NCBI GenBank assembly: GCA_004335835.1
Contig: RWJK01001676.1
Span: forward strand, 59,777-123,776
Length of the DNA: 64,000 nt
Direction: 5' to 3'
Source of the DNA: Scenedesmus sp. ARA3
Taxonomy: Eukaryota; Chlorophyta; Chlorophyceae; Sphaeropleales; Scenedesmaceae
Below are positions 1 through 12,316 of this stretch, one piece after another. The notes beneath the pieces are model-generated. The model made no database searches. It was not told the DNA's origin and was given only the letters and a program-made list of their open reading frames with translations. Within the stretch, counting starts at the first letter, position 1; every line of letters starts with the position of its first letter. A program made the translations under genes and the position numbers.

Positions 1-172
1 ACACACCTGCTCTGTCATCTGTTACACACCTGCTCTGTCATCTGTTACACACCTGCTCTGTCATCTGTTACACACCTGCTCTGTCATCTGTTACACACCT
101 GCTCTGTCATCTGTTACACACCTGCTCTGTCATCTGTTACACACCTGCTCTGTCATCTGTTACACACCTGCG
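1..172 (-). repeat. 23-bp minisatellite built from a splice-donor junction
   Basis: About seven and a half tandem copies of a 23-bp unit. Read on the minus strand, each unit resembles the last codons of the pyruvate decarboxylase exon ending at 296 (…CAGATGAC…CAG) followed directly by a GTGTGT donor-like start. The array lies in the intron downstream of that exon. It therefore looks like an amplified copy of the exon end plus its 5' splice site, not an unrelated satellite. Confidence 0.8.
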
Positions 173-295
173 CTATCATCATTGACCCACACCCTTCTGC
201 CGTCACCTGGGACACACATGTGTCATCATTTCGGCTACCCACTCCAACCCTGCTGTCAACCGGGACACACCAACGTCACCACCTGAGACACGCAC

Positions 296-3200
296 CTGTG
301 CGGTCATCTGGAAGGAGCCGTCCCCGATCATGCTGATCAGCCGCTTGCCGTCAGCAGCAGCGCCCAAGCTGTAGCCCAAGGTGGCCCCAACACTCCAGCC
401 GATGCTGCCGTAGCGCATCTGCACCTCAAACCCTGAACCCTTGGGCAGGTTGAGCTTGAGCGCGTTGAACCAGGAGTCACCAGTCTCGGCGAGGATGCAG
501 GTGTCTGGGGTCAAGCACTCCTGCAATCAAAGCAGTGCAGCAGCAGTGCGGCATGGTTGGCTGAGCAAGCAGTAGGTTGAGTTTGAGGGCGTTGAACCAG
601 GAGTCACCTGTATCGGCCAGGATGCAAGTGTTTGTTGTCAGGCACTCCTGCAAGCAGAGCAGCGTGGACCACAGCAGTGCGGCGAGGTTGTTGAGCGGCA
701 TAGGGTGTTAGGGTGTTGAAGCAGCTGTCGCCTTTCCGTGCAGGGACGCAGGTGTCTGGGGCGATGAACTCTTAGCTTACTTGCGAGATGCAGGGCTGCC
801 TGGCAGTCAGTTACTCGCTCACGTGCCAGTAACTGAGCTCACCTGCACCCGCCGGATCATGTTTGTTGTCGTCAGCTAGCGTGTCTGCATGCTGCCCCTA
901 ACATAACAAACAGCCGCCCCACCAACCCGCACGCAGCGGATCATGTTGGCTGTGGTGAGTAGCTCCGCGTCCAACATGTCTGCAGGCTGCCCCTAACAAA
1001 CACACAGCAAGTGAACGTACCTGCACGCGACGGATCATGTTTGCCGTGGTCAGCGGCTCTGCTGCGTCGAGGGTGTCGGCCCGTTCCAGCCGCCTGCTGG
1101 GGTGCACCATGCGCCTGAAGTTGGTGATGGAAGCTGCATTTGGGGACACAACCTTGGCCAGAGCACTCAGGTAGTCCTGCAGGGATCAAAACAAGGATAG
1201 AACGGAACGCGTACAAAACAATTTTCGTCAGCGCCGCAAGTGTGTGATGAATGCTGGGTTGGGGGACACCAGCTGCAGCTTCAAGTTGGCCAGCCAAGAC
1301 AGGTAGTCCTGCAGTGCATGCTTTAACAAAAGGGTGCAGAAGCAATGCATATGTGACTACTAATCAACAACAGCATGGCCAACAAGACTGATGCAAGGCA
1401 GGTTTGCCCCACCTCTTACATATGATGCAAGCCCTGCCACCTGTTGGGTACTTGTGCCTCTTACAGATGCCTTGCGCAAAGTATGCTCACCACCTACTTG
1501 GTGTAGAAGCCATAAAAAGTTGTGTGGCGCATCTCACCTCAATCTCGACGCAGCCGAATGTCTCCCCTCCCTTGACAGTGACCCGGCGCTGGTCCACATC
1601 AATGAGCTTCTCCGGCTTGAGCAGCAGGCTGTAGCCCTGGTGGCAGCAGCAGCAGCAGCAGGTGACAGCAGCAGCAACAGTTGTCAGACACGGCAGCTGG
1701 CAGCAATGCCGTTGAAGCAGGGTGAGCAGCAGCATTGGACATACGCAGCAGCCGCTAGCAGTGGCATTGCACCACCTTGAACAGCAACAGCAGCAGCAGC
1801 AGCAGCAGCAGTAGTCGCAGCATGCGCATGCATACACCCAAGCTCTGGGCAGCGGCAGTGGTTGCAGCAAGTATCACAGCAGCAGGCGCACCGACCCTTG
1901 CTGCATGAAGCGCACAGACAGTACCACACACAACGATGCCTTCAGGCAGTGCCAGCAGTGATACAGGCAAAACAGCTTTGTGCCCTCACCAGTGTGCTGT
2001 AGTCTGTGCGCACAAAGCCGACAGCAATGACAGTGCCACACACAGCATTGGATGTGTGCAAAGTAAGCGCGGGCACCCTTTACAAAAGAAATAATGTGCT
2101 GTGCCAGCAGTAGCACAGGCACAACACTGTTGTGTTGTCACCAGTGTGCCGTAATTTGTGCGCATAAAGCCACATCAATATAACACCATAATGTGCGCTG
2201 CCACCATCGATAGAAGCAGCAGCGTGGTGTAGTGTAGCAGACTACTTGCCAGTGTGCTGTAGTCGGTGCGCACGAAGCCCACCGCAATGACCACGTCAGC
2301 ACCCTCCACAGTCTCATTGCAGCCCTCGGAGCTGATGCTGCCCCAGTAGTGGCCTGCAGCAGCAGCAGCAGCGGCAGCAGCAGCAGCAGCAGCAGCAGCA
2401 GTGGTTATCTGGTGACACATACACTTCTCAGGTCACGGAGGTCATGGTCACCATATAACCTCCTTCTATAGTGCCGCCATCCCGTGCCAGCCTAAACCGC
2501 ACAGCTCTCAGTGACTGACGTACGCAGGGGCTGACGGCACATAGACGCCATACTCTACACAACATACAACACTGCACTACATTTGCTCTCACCGATGTAG
2601 CTGGGGTGGTCTTCCGGGAACATCCCCTTTGCGTCAGCAGTCACAGCCACAGCGCAGCCCATCATCAGCAACATGTCACCAACACAACCCACAGTCATAC
2701 AGGCCACGATCTTACCTATGTAATTAGGGTGGTCCTCAGGGAACATGCCCTTTGCGTCAGCAGTCACAGCCACAGCACAGCCCAGCGCGTCAGCCAGCGC
2801 CAGAAAAGCCGCCTGGCGGCTGCCGGCCCTCAAGCGTGGCCCGCCCAGCAGCACCGGCTTCACCGCTGCCGCCAGCACCTGGCGAAGTGAACCAAACAGC
2901 AGATTCAGCGGCACAGCACGGTGCACAGCAGTTAGGCAGCAGCAAGCACTCATTCAAGCACACACACAGACAGAAGTGCACATTTGGCCAGCAGGAAGGC
3001 AGCCCAGCGCATCAGCCAGCGCCAGAAAAGCCGCCTGGCGGCCGCCGGCCCTAAGGCGCGGCCCGCCCAGCAGCACCGGCTTGACTGCACTGGCCAGCAC
3101 CTGGTGAAACAGACCGTAGAAAAGTCAGCGGCCCGGCCCGGCACACAGCAGGTTGGTCAGGCAGCGGCCGGGAGGCATGCAGCCTTCAAGGCAGACAAAG

Positions 3201-4169
3201 ATGGCCGACGAATTGCCACAGGCAGGCAGATCAGCATGCAGCCAGCGCCAGAAAGGCTGCCTGGCGGCTGCCGGCCCTGAGGCGCGGCCCGCCCAGCAGC
3301 ACCGGCTTCACTGCTGTTGTCAGCACCTAGTCTACAGCCGAGATAAGTAACATATAAGCATGCAATGCATGCGTGACAACTGCCTTTCAGCCGCCTGCTA
3401 CCTTGTTGCTGGCCTCCACTGCCTCTGCCAGGGAGTGGGCGTTGGTGCTGAGCAGCGTTGGGTTCATGGGGATGGGTGGCACGGTGAAGGAGGGGTGTGA
3501 CAGGCCGGCAAGGTTGCAGCAGATCTCGATGTAGGCGGGCTTCTTTTGCTTCTGCAAGGGTGAGGGTGCAGCAGTAGAAAGCATTAGACACATATATATG
3601 ACAGGCAAGACACTCACCATGCGTAAAACTGCCTGATCACAAGCCAGTTGGAACATGCAGGTTAGCCTTGTTCGATTAGGGTCGTGAAGCAGCTTTGCTA
3701 GATGGTGACCAAGACTATGAACTGGCCCTGCTCTGTGACTGCTGCCTTGAATGCTGCACGGATGCAGCCAACACCGCTGCTGACAGCCGTGGGACCTAAC
3801 CTCCCCCAGCACTCCTAAATCCCATGCAGCGGCAATACTGAACCCCGCCCACCAGTGCCTCGCTAATTGCATAGTCGATCTGGTGGTGGGCCTGTGCCAG
3901 GTGCTGAACCACCACCGCAGCACATGTCACCTCCTTGAATGCCCTGCAAGCAGCAGATACAGTGAACAGAAACACAACCTTGTCTTTGTCTGCAGGTGGC
4001 TTGATTAGACTAACAGCTGCAGATCTGCGTGCAAAAACATGCACATGACGGCATGTGCGCAGCATCTGTGCTATGGCTTGCAAGCACTTCTGCAACATAT
4101 GGGTAGCTGCGTTGGCGCTGCTTTGTCAGGAAATACTCTGCATAACACTGCTGCTGCTGCTGCTGCTGG

Positions 4170-4205
<36 letters not shown>

Positions 4206-4325
4206 GCACCTGTACTGCTGGGTGAGGTCAGGCAGCCCGATGGTGTGGTGGATCACGTGGTTGGCTGAGAAGTCGTTGCTGTTGGGGCCACCTGGGCAGC
4301 AGCAGCAGCAGCAGCAGCAGCAGCC

Positions 4326-4363
<38 letters not shown>

Positions 4364-4439
4364 ACAGCAGCAGCAGCAAGCATAATGATGTGGTGGATCA
4401 CGTGGTTGGCTGAGAAATCGTTGCTGTTGAGGCCACCTG

Positions 4440-4484
<45 letters not shown>

Positions 4485-4546
4485 AAGCATAATGATGTGG
4501 TGGATCACGTGGTTGGCTGAGAAATCGTTGCTGTTGAGGCCACCTG

Positions 4547-4586
<40 letters not shown>

Positions 4587-6027
4587 GCAGCGGTAAGCAT
4601 GATGGTGTGGTGGATCACGTAATCGGCTGAGGAGTTGCTGCTGTTGGCGTCGCCTGGACAGCAGCAGCACTTATGTGTGAGCAGATACACCGCTGTCACG
4701 GCAGTTGCACAAGATTGTTATGCAGCAAAAGCTAATCAGGCCAGAGTCCTGTCGGCACATGCAAATCAAGCTAATGATATTATGCTTGTGCCGCACCTGA
4801 GATAAAAATGACCGGCAGGTCCTCGCTGTAACAGCCAGCGCAGGCGTTGATGAGCGACAAGCCACCCGCGCAGTCGCTGCCTTTTCCTGCTGCCCTACAA
4901 ATTTTCAACTCCACAGCCACAGCTGTACCTGAGATGAAGATGACAGGCAGATCTTCACTGTAGCAGCCAGCGCAGGCGTTGATCAGCGACAGCCCACCCA
5001 CGCAGTACGTGAAGGCGCACGCGCCCACGCCCCTGCGGCGGCAGAAGCCGTCCGCAGCATACCCAGCGTTGAGCTCGTTGCAGGTCCTGCGGCAAAAAAA
5101 CATGGTTTAGGGTTGAGGCTTTAGGTGTGAGTTCATCGGCGCCGACGCCCTTGCGGCGGCAGAAGCCGTCCGCAGCGTAGCCAGCGTTGAGGTCGTTGCA
5201 GGTCCTGCAGCAGCACATCAAAGAACCGAAGTTGACCTTTGACGTGCTGAATCGCACAGCTGCTGCTGCAGCATTACCAAGTGCGTCCTGCTGTTGACTG
5301 TCATGCTGAGCATCACGTGCTGCTGCCAGAAGTGTCGAGTTGCGTTGGCAGCTGAAACAAGCAAAAGCCTTGGGCTCCTGGGCCAGGACCTGCTGCATGC
5401 ATTGCATGACATTCCTGCATATGTCGCCTAAAAGTATGCTGTTGACAAGCGCCACTTTCAAGGTAATGTTTACTTTCCAGGCAGCTGCCTGCGCACCAGA
5501 TTGTCTGCAGGCCATCAAATGCCACAAACTGGTCCAGCAGTGTGAGGTTGAAGTCGCCTGCAGCAGTGGTGTTTGCAAGTTAGATTTGGATGCTGCAAAT
5601 AAAACTACACCGCTTGCCACGTTGAACATGGCGTGGTGTTGTTGCAAAGTGCACCCCTGTACACGCCATGAAATGCTACAAAGCAACAGGCCCAAGCCTG
5701 GGGCCCTGAGGGCCCTGAAGGCGCTGTGGAATTCACTGCTTTCTTGTCCAGCTGAAGCTGCTGCTGGCTGCTGGCTGCTGAAGGCATCAACATGCTTGTG
5801 AAGCTGCCAGTAACTTGCTGGCAGCACTGCAGCAAACCCTGCCACCAGTGCTGGAATGTATATTTCCCATGCATATATGCAAGTATATACTTGCTGCAAG
5901 CGGGATGCACAAGTGGTTGCGGTTGGCTCTGCAGCTGACCTGGAACGCCAAACAGGTGAGATACTCCGACTTCCACGAGCCTCCCTGCAAGGAACGTCCC
6001 CAGGGAGCACTCTTTGCGGGGTGACAT
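296..6027 (-). CDS. PDC: Pyruvate decarboxylase, 11 exons, C-terminus beyond the window
   Basis: Thiamine-diphosphate enzyme that converts pyruvate to acetaldehyde and CO2 in fermentation, expected in the cytosol or a plastid. Exons (minus): 5940-6027, 5497-5557, 4929-5086, 4210-4291, 3853-3943, 3402-3551, 2716-2878, 2250-2353, 1538-1636, 1021-1176, 296-520. Phases join without a break, giving 459 codons so far. The family motifs appear in order: VPGDFN at about 28-33, [12 protein letters not shown] with the catalytic Glu at about 51-62, GGPNSND and the HHT pair at about 117, [14 protein letters not shown], the central FAD-like domain ([13 protein letters not shown]), and the start of the TPP motif GDGS near 453. 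The NN half of that motif and the remaining C-terminus lie off the left edge. The intron after 2250 must use a GC donor (gcaagt) to keep frame. The start at 6027 gives a short N-terminus and no clear transit peptide; an upstream exon is possible. The introns are full of partial exon copies. Confidence 0.93.
566..2178 (-). repeat. Exon-edge echoes around the last three PDC junction regions
   Basis: Partial exon copies lie within introns. Copies of the start of exon 296-520 are at 566-651 (close) and 706-770 (decayed). Copies of the end of exon 1021-1176 with its donor are at 921-980 and 838-870. A copy of the start of that exon is at 1233-1312 (translates as DYLSWLAN against DYLSALAK). Copies of the end of exon 2250-2353 are at 1982-2035 and 2136-2178. 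Those two end in CTG|GTGAGG and CTG|GTGACA, whereas the functional exon has a GC donor. All start copies lie upstream and all end copies downstream of the parent exon. Confidence 0.85.
2592..3330 (-). repeat. Echoes flanking PDC exon 2716-2878
   Basis: The exon end, through [14 protein letters not shown], is repeated once downstream at 2592-2670 with a working-looking GTGAGA donor. The exon start, about 100 bp including its acceptor, is repeated twice upstream at 3001-3103 and 3236-3330. The nearer upstream copy is the better match. Neither group carries the whole exon. Confidence 0.88.
4384..4651 (-). repeat. Three exon-start echoes alternating with CAG tracts
   Basis: Three copies of a roughly 53-bp piece encoding the start of PDC exon 4210-4291 ([15 protein letters not shown] region) sit upstream at about 4384-4437, 4489-4543 and 4598-4651. 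Each is preceded on the coding strand by (CTG)n, so the array has a period near 110 bp. Similar echoes flank exon 4929-5086: an end copy at 4797-4860 and a start copy at 5131-5206. Confidence 0.9.
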
Positions 6028-7195
6028 GCTGCTGCTTCAGCTACTTTCTGCAGCAGTGACAGCAGGCAGGGCAGCAGGACACAGCAGCAGCAGGCATAGA
6101 GCGCCATACTTATACAAACAGATGTGTCAGCTGTATACATACGTATCGACCACGTGCGTTACGCTGACCATTACGAGCAGCACGGTATCTTTGCAGGCTG
6201 AAACAGTGCTGGTGATTTTTGTGCTGAAAGACTCTTGGCGGGCTGTGGATCCGTATCCAGAACAGCTTACAAGCTATATGATCGGATCAGCATGCTTTAC
6301 TTGTTCGTATGTGAGCATGGACGCACATGGGTCACGCACGCTCCAGCAATCCTGGTTGACCAAAGGATCTTCGCTGGCGCCGTATATCATTCCGCAAAGA
6401 CGATCTTTGTGTGCGTTGGGTGTGCGAAGGTTCAAAACAGTGTGGTATGCGGGATTCCGTCCAGTAATGGCTGAAACCGATGACGGAACTTACTGAGAGC
6501 ACGCACGTCACAGTGTTCCGGTGACAGTTAATGAACAAAAAACAATCAAAGGGTGTGGTAGCACGCGCTATTCAGTGTAAACACAGCAACATGACAGTTA
6601 GGGTTGTGAAGCAGTTGTTTCGATTCAGGGTGCCTGGTGACACCAGAGTCACCCAGGTGCACACGTGTAGTATATAATTCGTACAACGTGCAAGCAGGTC
6701 AATCATTTCAAGTATAATGCAGCATAATGAGTACTCACATGGCTAGAAGTGGTCCCCCAAAAGGCCACCATGGCTGCTGAACCTCAGATTGCAAGCATGT
6801 GCAGCTCCTGCTTCTGCTGTGTAGCTCTGGTTGCACCAGTGGCTCTGTTTGCACCAGTGGTTGAATGGTAAAATCCACCGTCATGGCACTAGGGTGCACG
6901 ATTCACGTGGTACAGCACCATGTGTGCTCCTCATGATTGTTGGTATGCTGTTGATCCATCACAGATGGAGCGGCTCCATCCACCAGCTGAGCAACAGCCA
7001 ACCTGGTCACGTATTGGCCCAACACTGTTGTTGTCCAATGGTGGTTTGAATGTCACGTGGTCGTCCGCAGATATTTCTCAGCAGCACACCACAACGCCAG
7101 CTCACGCCATTGGCACACCAAGCCATTGGCACACAAAACATATGAATAATGACCGGCTACTACATTCATGCCATGAAACTGTGGGCCGCACAGCA
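6028..7195. other. Intergenic: PDC upstream region and MYND gene 3' side
   Basis: No convincing exon seen. It should hold the PDC promoter and the MYND 3' UTR. A roughly 60-bp segment at 6712-6773 is shared with 18604-18663 in the GH47 gene. The GC content and CAG density are lower than in the neighbouring introns. Confidence 0.5.
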
Positions 7196-7642
7196 TCACA
7201 CACAAGATTCACCAGCAGCAGCCAGCAGCCGGCACGCGTGCTTATGCCGGCGCCAGTCAGCCGTCTGACAGGCAGCGCAGCAGTAGCGGCAGCGGCAGCC
7301 AGCGCAAGCCTTGCTGGCAGCTGCTGCCTCACTTACCCCAGCCAGGTTGTCACAGCTGGGGTTGTTGCACAGCAAGGGCAGTGGTGCTGCTGCTGCCAGC
7401 TGCCTGCACAACCCAAGGACTGCTACACAACGCTGCCCCTGCTTCTCCATAAGCAAACCATCAGAGATGCTGCTTGCATCCTCTTCCTTTACTAGTAGCT
7501 GCTGATCCAAAGTTTCAAATGCTGCCTGGCACTCGGCCACTGCTGCTGTCCAGCGCGGGTTCAGCTGCGGCAGGTTCAGCAGGTAATCCCACTTGACTGG
7601 CTGCCTGCTGCCTGAGCTGTTGCCGGTGGGCCCTTCATTGCC

Positions 7643-7694
<52 letters not shown>

Positions 7695-10276
7695 CCAGCA
7701 GTGCCTGTGGCTGTACGGCTGCTGCTTGCATTGCCAGTGCTGGCCCGGCTGGCTGCGCTGCCTCCAGCAATTGATCCTCCTGCTGCTCCTTCAACTGCTG
7801 TTGCTGCTGCTGTTGGTGTTAAGACTGTTGCCGCTGCTGCTGCTGCAGCTGCTGCTGCTGCTGTTGGTGTTGGTGCTTCTGCTGCTGCTGCAGATGGTGG
7901 GCTCACGCAGTCAATGATGCGCCAAACATTAAGTGCAGCACGCAGCACGCGTGACTGCCACTCTGCCTGCCACCATACTTCAGCATTGCTGCTGTGCTCA
8001 GCACCCAACAAGGGTTTTAGCCTCACCATGAACATGCCATCATGCATGCCGTCAAGCAATGTGCGAGCCCACTTTACATTAAATGCAGGTCTAGCAGCAA
8101 GCGAGTCGAACAGCAGCTGGGGCCCTGCTGCCTCCATGGCATCTGCGAGCTGCACAATGCTGCGCGCAAGCACCACAGCCAGCAGCACAGCACTAGCACA
8201 CACCTGGTTTCTGCTGCTGCTGCTGCTGCTGCTGCTGGTGTTGCTGCTGCTGCTGCTGCTGCCAACAAGTGCTGCTGTGTTGCGCATGTCAGGCAACTTG
8301 AACAGCACATCTACTATTTTAGGCACTGCCGCAGGGAAGTATGCAGCAGCAGCAGCAGCAGCTGCTGCTGATGTAGCTTCAGGCCTTGCTGCTGCTTGCT
8401 GTTCCTGCTGCATGCGGGCTGCAGCTCTGGTGAACTGCACTGCACGCTTGGCTAGGCTGGTCAGGGCAGACGCCAGGCCAGCTACTGCTGCTGTGTTGGC
8501 CAATAATGTCTGACAGCTCAGCACTGCAGTAAGTGCAGGAGCCAGCAGCTGAGCAGCTGCAAACATGTCATGTGCGGCTAACTAATTTGACCGCATGCAG
8601 CAGTCGATGAGGGCTGTGTAGGCGTCCGGGTGTGATGCTGCCAGGGCTGTCAGGTGCCCCTCTTGTACTGCTGCACAGCAAAACAGCCACATGGTTTGCA
8701 GCACACACAGTGACAAATACGGCTCTTAGTAGCTGCCACTCTTCATTCATCATGGCACACAGGTGATGCAGTGGTGTTGACAGAGAGTTTGCATATGGCA
8801 TGCAAGCATGTAAGCATTCTGAGCACTCTCGATTGCATGTAAGTATTCTGAACACTCTCGATTGAAATGGTGTAACATGTGAAGTGGGTGATGCGCGGCG
8901 GCTATCTGCATGCTGAATCAAGCAGCGCAAGGTGAATTGGCCAAGCTATGCACATTGCAGCACTGCATTGTCGCCTCCTGCACCTTCTGATCTGCATGCC
9001 TTTGTCAGATAATATACAAATGTGCTATTGCTCCTCTAGACGGCACCTGCGTGAATGAAAGCAAAGCCCGAGCAAAGCTTACATGCAAAGCTGCTGCCCG
9101 CAGCTGCTGCACCCTCTGCAGCAGCCCTCAATGCATACAGCTGCTGGGAGCTTTCAAACACTCCAAATGTTGCTTCTCTAGAGCCTGCTTGCCATCCAGG
9201 TGACCTGAGCAGCTGCACCGGCGGTGCCAGCGCCTGCAGCAGCTGCAGCCCTGCCTGCTGTAGCACCTCAGGCGGCAGGCAGCCGTCAGCTGTGTGCCGC
9301 ATGGCTACCCGGCTCTGTGTCGCCAGCAGATTGTTGCAGTCTAATAGCAGAGTCCATGCAGCTTGTTGCCCTGCCCCCTGCTGCTGCTGCTGCTGCTGCT
9401 GCACCTCGACAGCAGCCAGCAGCTGCAGCTCCAGCACCAACAGCACAGCAGCAGCTGACAGCATAACAGGATTGCACGCCAGCTGTTGCTGCCCGTGTGG
9501 AACCCTGCTGGCCAGTAACCGCAAGCCACCATCAAGCACAGCAGCAGCCATGGCAGCTCGAGTCCAAGTCCTGAGCACGTCACTATCCTGGTGCCTGCTT
9601 AAGTCCACTGGCAGTGCAGCCGCTGCTGCATCGTGGTATGCCTGGCCACCTGGCAGCAGTACATCTTGATGGTAGGCAGGGATCGGCTGTACATGCTGCA
9701 GCGCTGCCCCTGCCCTCCGCTGCAGCTGCTGCTGCTGCTGGTGGTGGTGGTGCAGCACAACAAAAGCAACAAGGGGCTGCAGCACACATTCTTGCACTGC
9801 TTCATCACGCAGCAGCTGCTCCACCTGCTCTGCAACATCCGGCAGAAGCTGCCCCTGTAGAAGGAAGCCATGCAGCCTGTAAGCCAGCTCTGCAGCAGAA
9901 CTCTGCGCACTAATGTATGCTGAGTATGCAAAGCTGGATCTGCCACTGCTGCTGCTGCTGCTGCTGCTGCTTCCAGCTGCACCTGTGCCTGCTGTTGCTG
10001 CTGGTAGCAGCAGTGAGCAGCCGTGCAGCTGCTGCAGGAGCAACATGGTTGCTTGCAGCGCAGTGTGCTGCATTGCAGCAGGCACTAGCGCACGTGCATG
10101 GCAGAAGCACATGTCTATCACAAAGATCACAGCACGCACAATGGAAAACAATGAGATGTATGGCGTCCGCTCGCCTGATGTGCTGCTCAGCTGCTGGCCA
10201 AGCGTCTGCATCAGCGGCAGCAAGCTGACATGCACGCTGCTGAGCAGCCCTGCACAGTGAACACAGCAGCAGCAGT

Positions 10277-10319
<43 letters not shown>

Positions 10320-11548
10320 GGACAAACAGTTGTCACCAGCAGCAGAGCAGCTGGCTGATAAGCTTGGTGCTCAGCATGCTGTGTGTCAAACAGCAGCTGT
10401 TTTGCTACACGCACAACGCGTGGCAGACCAGTGTAGGGGCAACAAGATGTGTGCCGTGCCGTGCCGTGCCAAGATGTGTGCCGTGCCGTGCCGTGCCAAG
10501 ATGTGTGCCGTGCCGTGCCGTGCCAAGATGTGTGCCGTGCCGTGCCGTGCCAAGATGTGTGCCGTGCCGTGCCGTGCCAAGATGTGTGCCGTGCCGTGCC
10601 GTGCCAAGATGTGTGCCGTGCCGTGCCGTGCCAAGATGTGTGCCGTGCCAAGGCCGTGAATCACAAAAGGCACGTCAACAGCAAAAGCAGGGCTGAGTGC
10701 AGCAGCAGCATGCACCTGCATAGTGGCTAGGCTGATAGGTGCCAAGCAACAGCAGTGCTTACTCAAGCATCACATGTGCCAGGCGCAAACCTGACAGAAT
10801 TATCTGCTGAGGCTGAGAAAGGGCACGTCAGCAGCAACAGCAGGGGAAAGCACCTGTGCCTACATAGGATCCAGCCCTACAGCCGCTGAAGCACAGCAGC
10901 TGCGCAATCAAGCAGCATACCTGACTGCTCCAGCTGCTGCAGCATTGCTGCTGCCAGGGCTGCTTCACTGCAGCCTGGCTGGGGTGCCTGTGCTGCCCTG
11001 ACAAGTGCTGCAGCCATAGTGTACAAGCAACCACTGGCTCGCGACCACACCTCTGCAGTGGTGGCTGCTGCTGAAGCTGCTGCACGCGCCCTGTTCCTGT
11101 CCAGCAGTTGCTGCAGCAGGTCAAAGCGCAGCTGCTGTGGGCGCTGCTGCAGCCAGGCCAGCAGGGTGCCTGTACTGCGGACTGCCTGCTGACGCAGCAG
11201 AAGGCCTAGCGCACGGCCGGGGGATGGATTTGCTGCTGCTGCTGCGTCCAGCTGCCTCGCTGCTCCGACAAAGTCCACGAGATTGTCATTGCACAGGCTG
11301 ATAAAGCCTTGCTGCGCAGGAGTGGCATCAGCAGCAGGTGGCAGCTGCTGCAGCAGCTGGCGGGCACCTGGGCTGTGCAGCAGTGCATGTAAGTTTTGTG
11401 CTGTAGTCTCAAGCTCACGTAGCATCTGCTCGTGCTGCTGCTGCTGACGCATTTGGGGCATGCTGCTTACGGTGCTTCCGAGACCTCCTGTGCCACCTTG
11501 ACTGCTATCCTGCCGACGTGGTGACGGAGGTTTTAATGCAGAATGCAA
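7196..11548 (-). CDS. MYND-type zinc-finger protein, large and low-complexity
   Basis: Exons on the minus strand: 10921-11548 (start Met at 11548), 9047-10249, a probable exon starting at 8670, and a final exon from about 8555 to the stop at 7196. The first three join in phase. The link between the 8670 exon and the last exon is unresolved, because no good donor in the right phase is visible before an in-frame stop near 8585. The C-terminus is a MYND finger: CNNPSC, then CAGC, YCCAAC, and DWRRHKHAC as the final zinc ligands. MYND domains usually mediate protein-protein contacts with proline-rich partners. The rest is Ala/Leu/Gln-rich and probably helical, with Ser and Gln homopolymers encoded by CTG/CAG tracts. 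Such large MYND proteins form a family in chlorophycean algae; no catalytic domain (for example SET) is seen. Confidence 0.75.
8807..8864. repeat. 29-bp tandem duplication in MYND gene intron
   Basis: Two adjacent 29-bp copies (8807-8835 and 8836-8864) that differ at two positions. They lie in the intron between the second and third MYND exons. Confidence 0.85.
10444..10649. repeat. 27-bp minisatellite in MYND gene intron
   Basis: Seven full 27-bp copies plus a partial one, almost identical. Each unit contains an inner triple of GTGCC pentamers. Because 27 is divisible by three, all six frames stay open across it and produce repetitive spurious ORFs. It lies between MYND exons 1 and 2, next to a (CAG)n tract at about 10264-10318. 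Confidence 0.95.
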
Positions 11549-12012
11549 ATATGTATGTTATTGAACTAATGCTGCACTGCGTCACGAGTCTGAACGCTGT
11601 TCAGGCAAAGAAGTTCAGCTCGGAACCTTCAAATGAGTGCAGGGCCACCAAGCAACTGCAATGTATTGAGGCATAACAAAAGTTGAACGCACGCCTGTAT
11701 GTACAGGAGATCCAGAAGCTGTGACATGTTTATATACTCCAAACCCCAGGCGCGGAAGTTTCTTAAAGCAGCGGCCTTCTCGCTATACGAGACCTAAGCA
11801 CACTCAGATTTCTGCAATGTTGTCATCAAAGACGACCTGTCGTGCAATCAACCAAGCAGCGGGGGTCACACCGCACTTGTGGTGTTCCCACAGTACTGTC
11901 ACCAGTCAACACTGTTGACTCAACAGCGCCCAAGCCTGACTGGAAACCTCACTGCACAACATCAGCCACTGCACCGCTGTTACTCTCTCGTCCGGTCATG
12001 GCACATCAGCTG

Positions 12013-12063
<51 letters not shown>

Positions 12064-12203
12064 CCCAGCGCTGCGCCCTAGGGGTGCCCCTCTGTGTTGA
12101 TCACCCACTTGTCCAGAGGCAGCACTGAATGGTCCGAGAACAGCAGCCACGGGTACTTCATGCTCTCTGACAGCCACCACCCCTGCAGACCTCTTTCCAA
12201 CCC
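11549..12203 (-). other. Intergenic, with a copy of the GH47 terminal exon
   Basis: Between the MYND start and the GH47 stop. At 12063-12185 lies a decayed copy of the GH47 last-exon core, readable as WWLSESMKYPWLLFSDHS then WVINTEGHP, followed by a long (CTG)n tract. It is beyond the GH47 stop, so it belongs to the 3' UTR or spacer. The rest shows no gene. Confidence 0.7.
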
Positions 12204-12279
12204 TCACTGCACACCATCAGCTGCGGCTTTACTACTAGTACCACTCTCTCGCCACGACCAATGCACACCAGCTGCCTGA

Positions 12280-12316
<37 letters not shown>

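Noticed and set aside
1..172. Regular 23-bp repeats resembling a CRISPR array
   Set aside because: No spacers between repeats, eukaryotic context, and the unit matches an exon-donor junction.
2592..2670. Echoed exon pieces as mutually exclusive alternative exons
   Set aside because: Echoes are partial: they carry only one splice site or enter out of frame. Full-length frame continuity needs only the complete exons. Occasional use cannot be excluded without RNA.
7593..8513. 306-codon plus-strand ORF rich in Leu/Ala
   Set aside because: Antisense shadow of the MYND last exon; CTG tracts give Leu runs. The minus frame carries the MYND finger.
10364..10766. Overlapping ORFs on both strands through the 27-bp repeat
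   Set aside because: A repeat length divisible by three keeps all frames open; the peptides are pure repeat and lie in a MYND intron.
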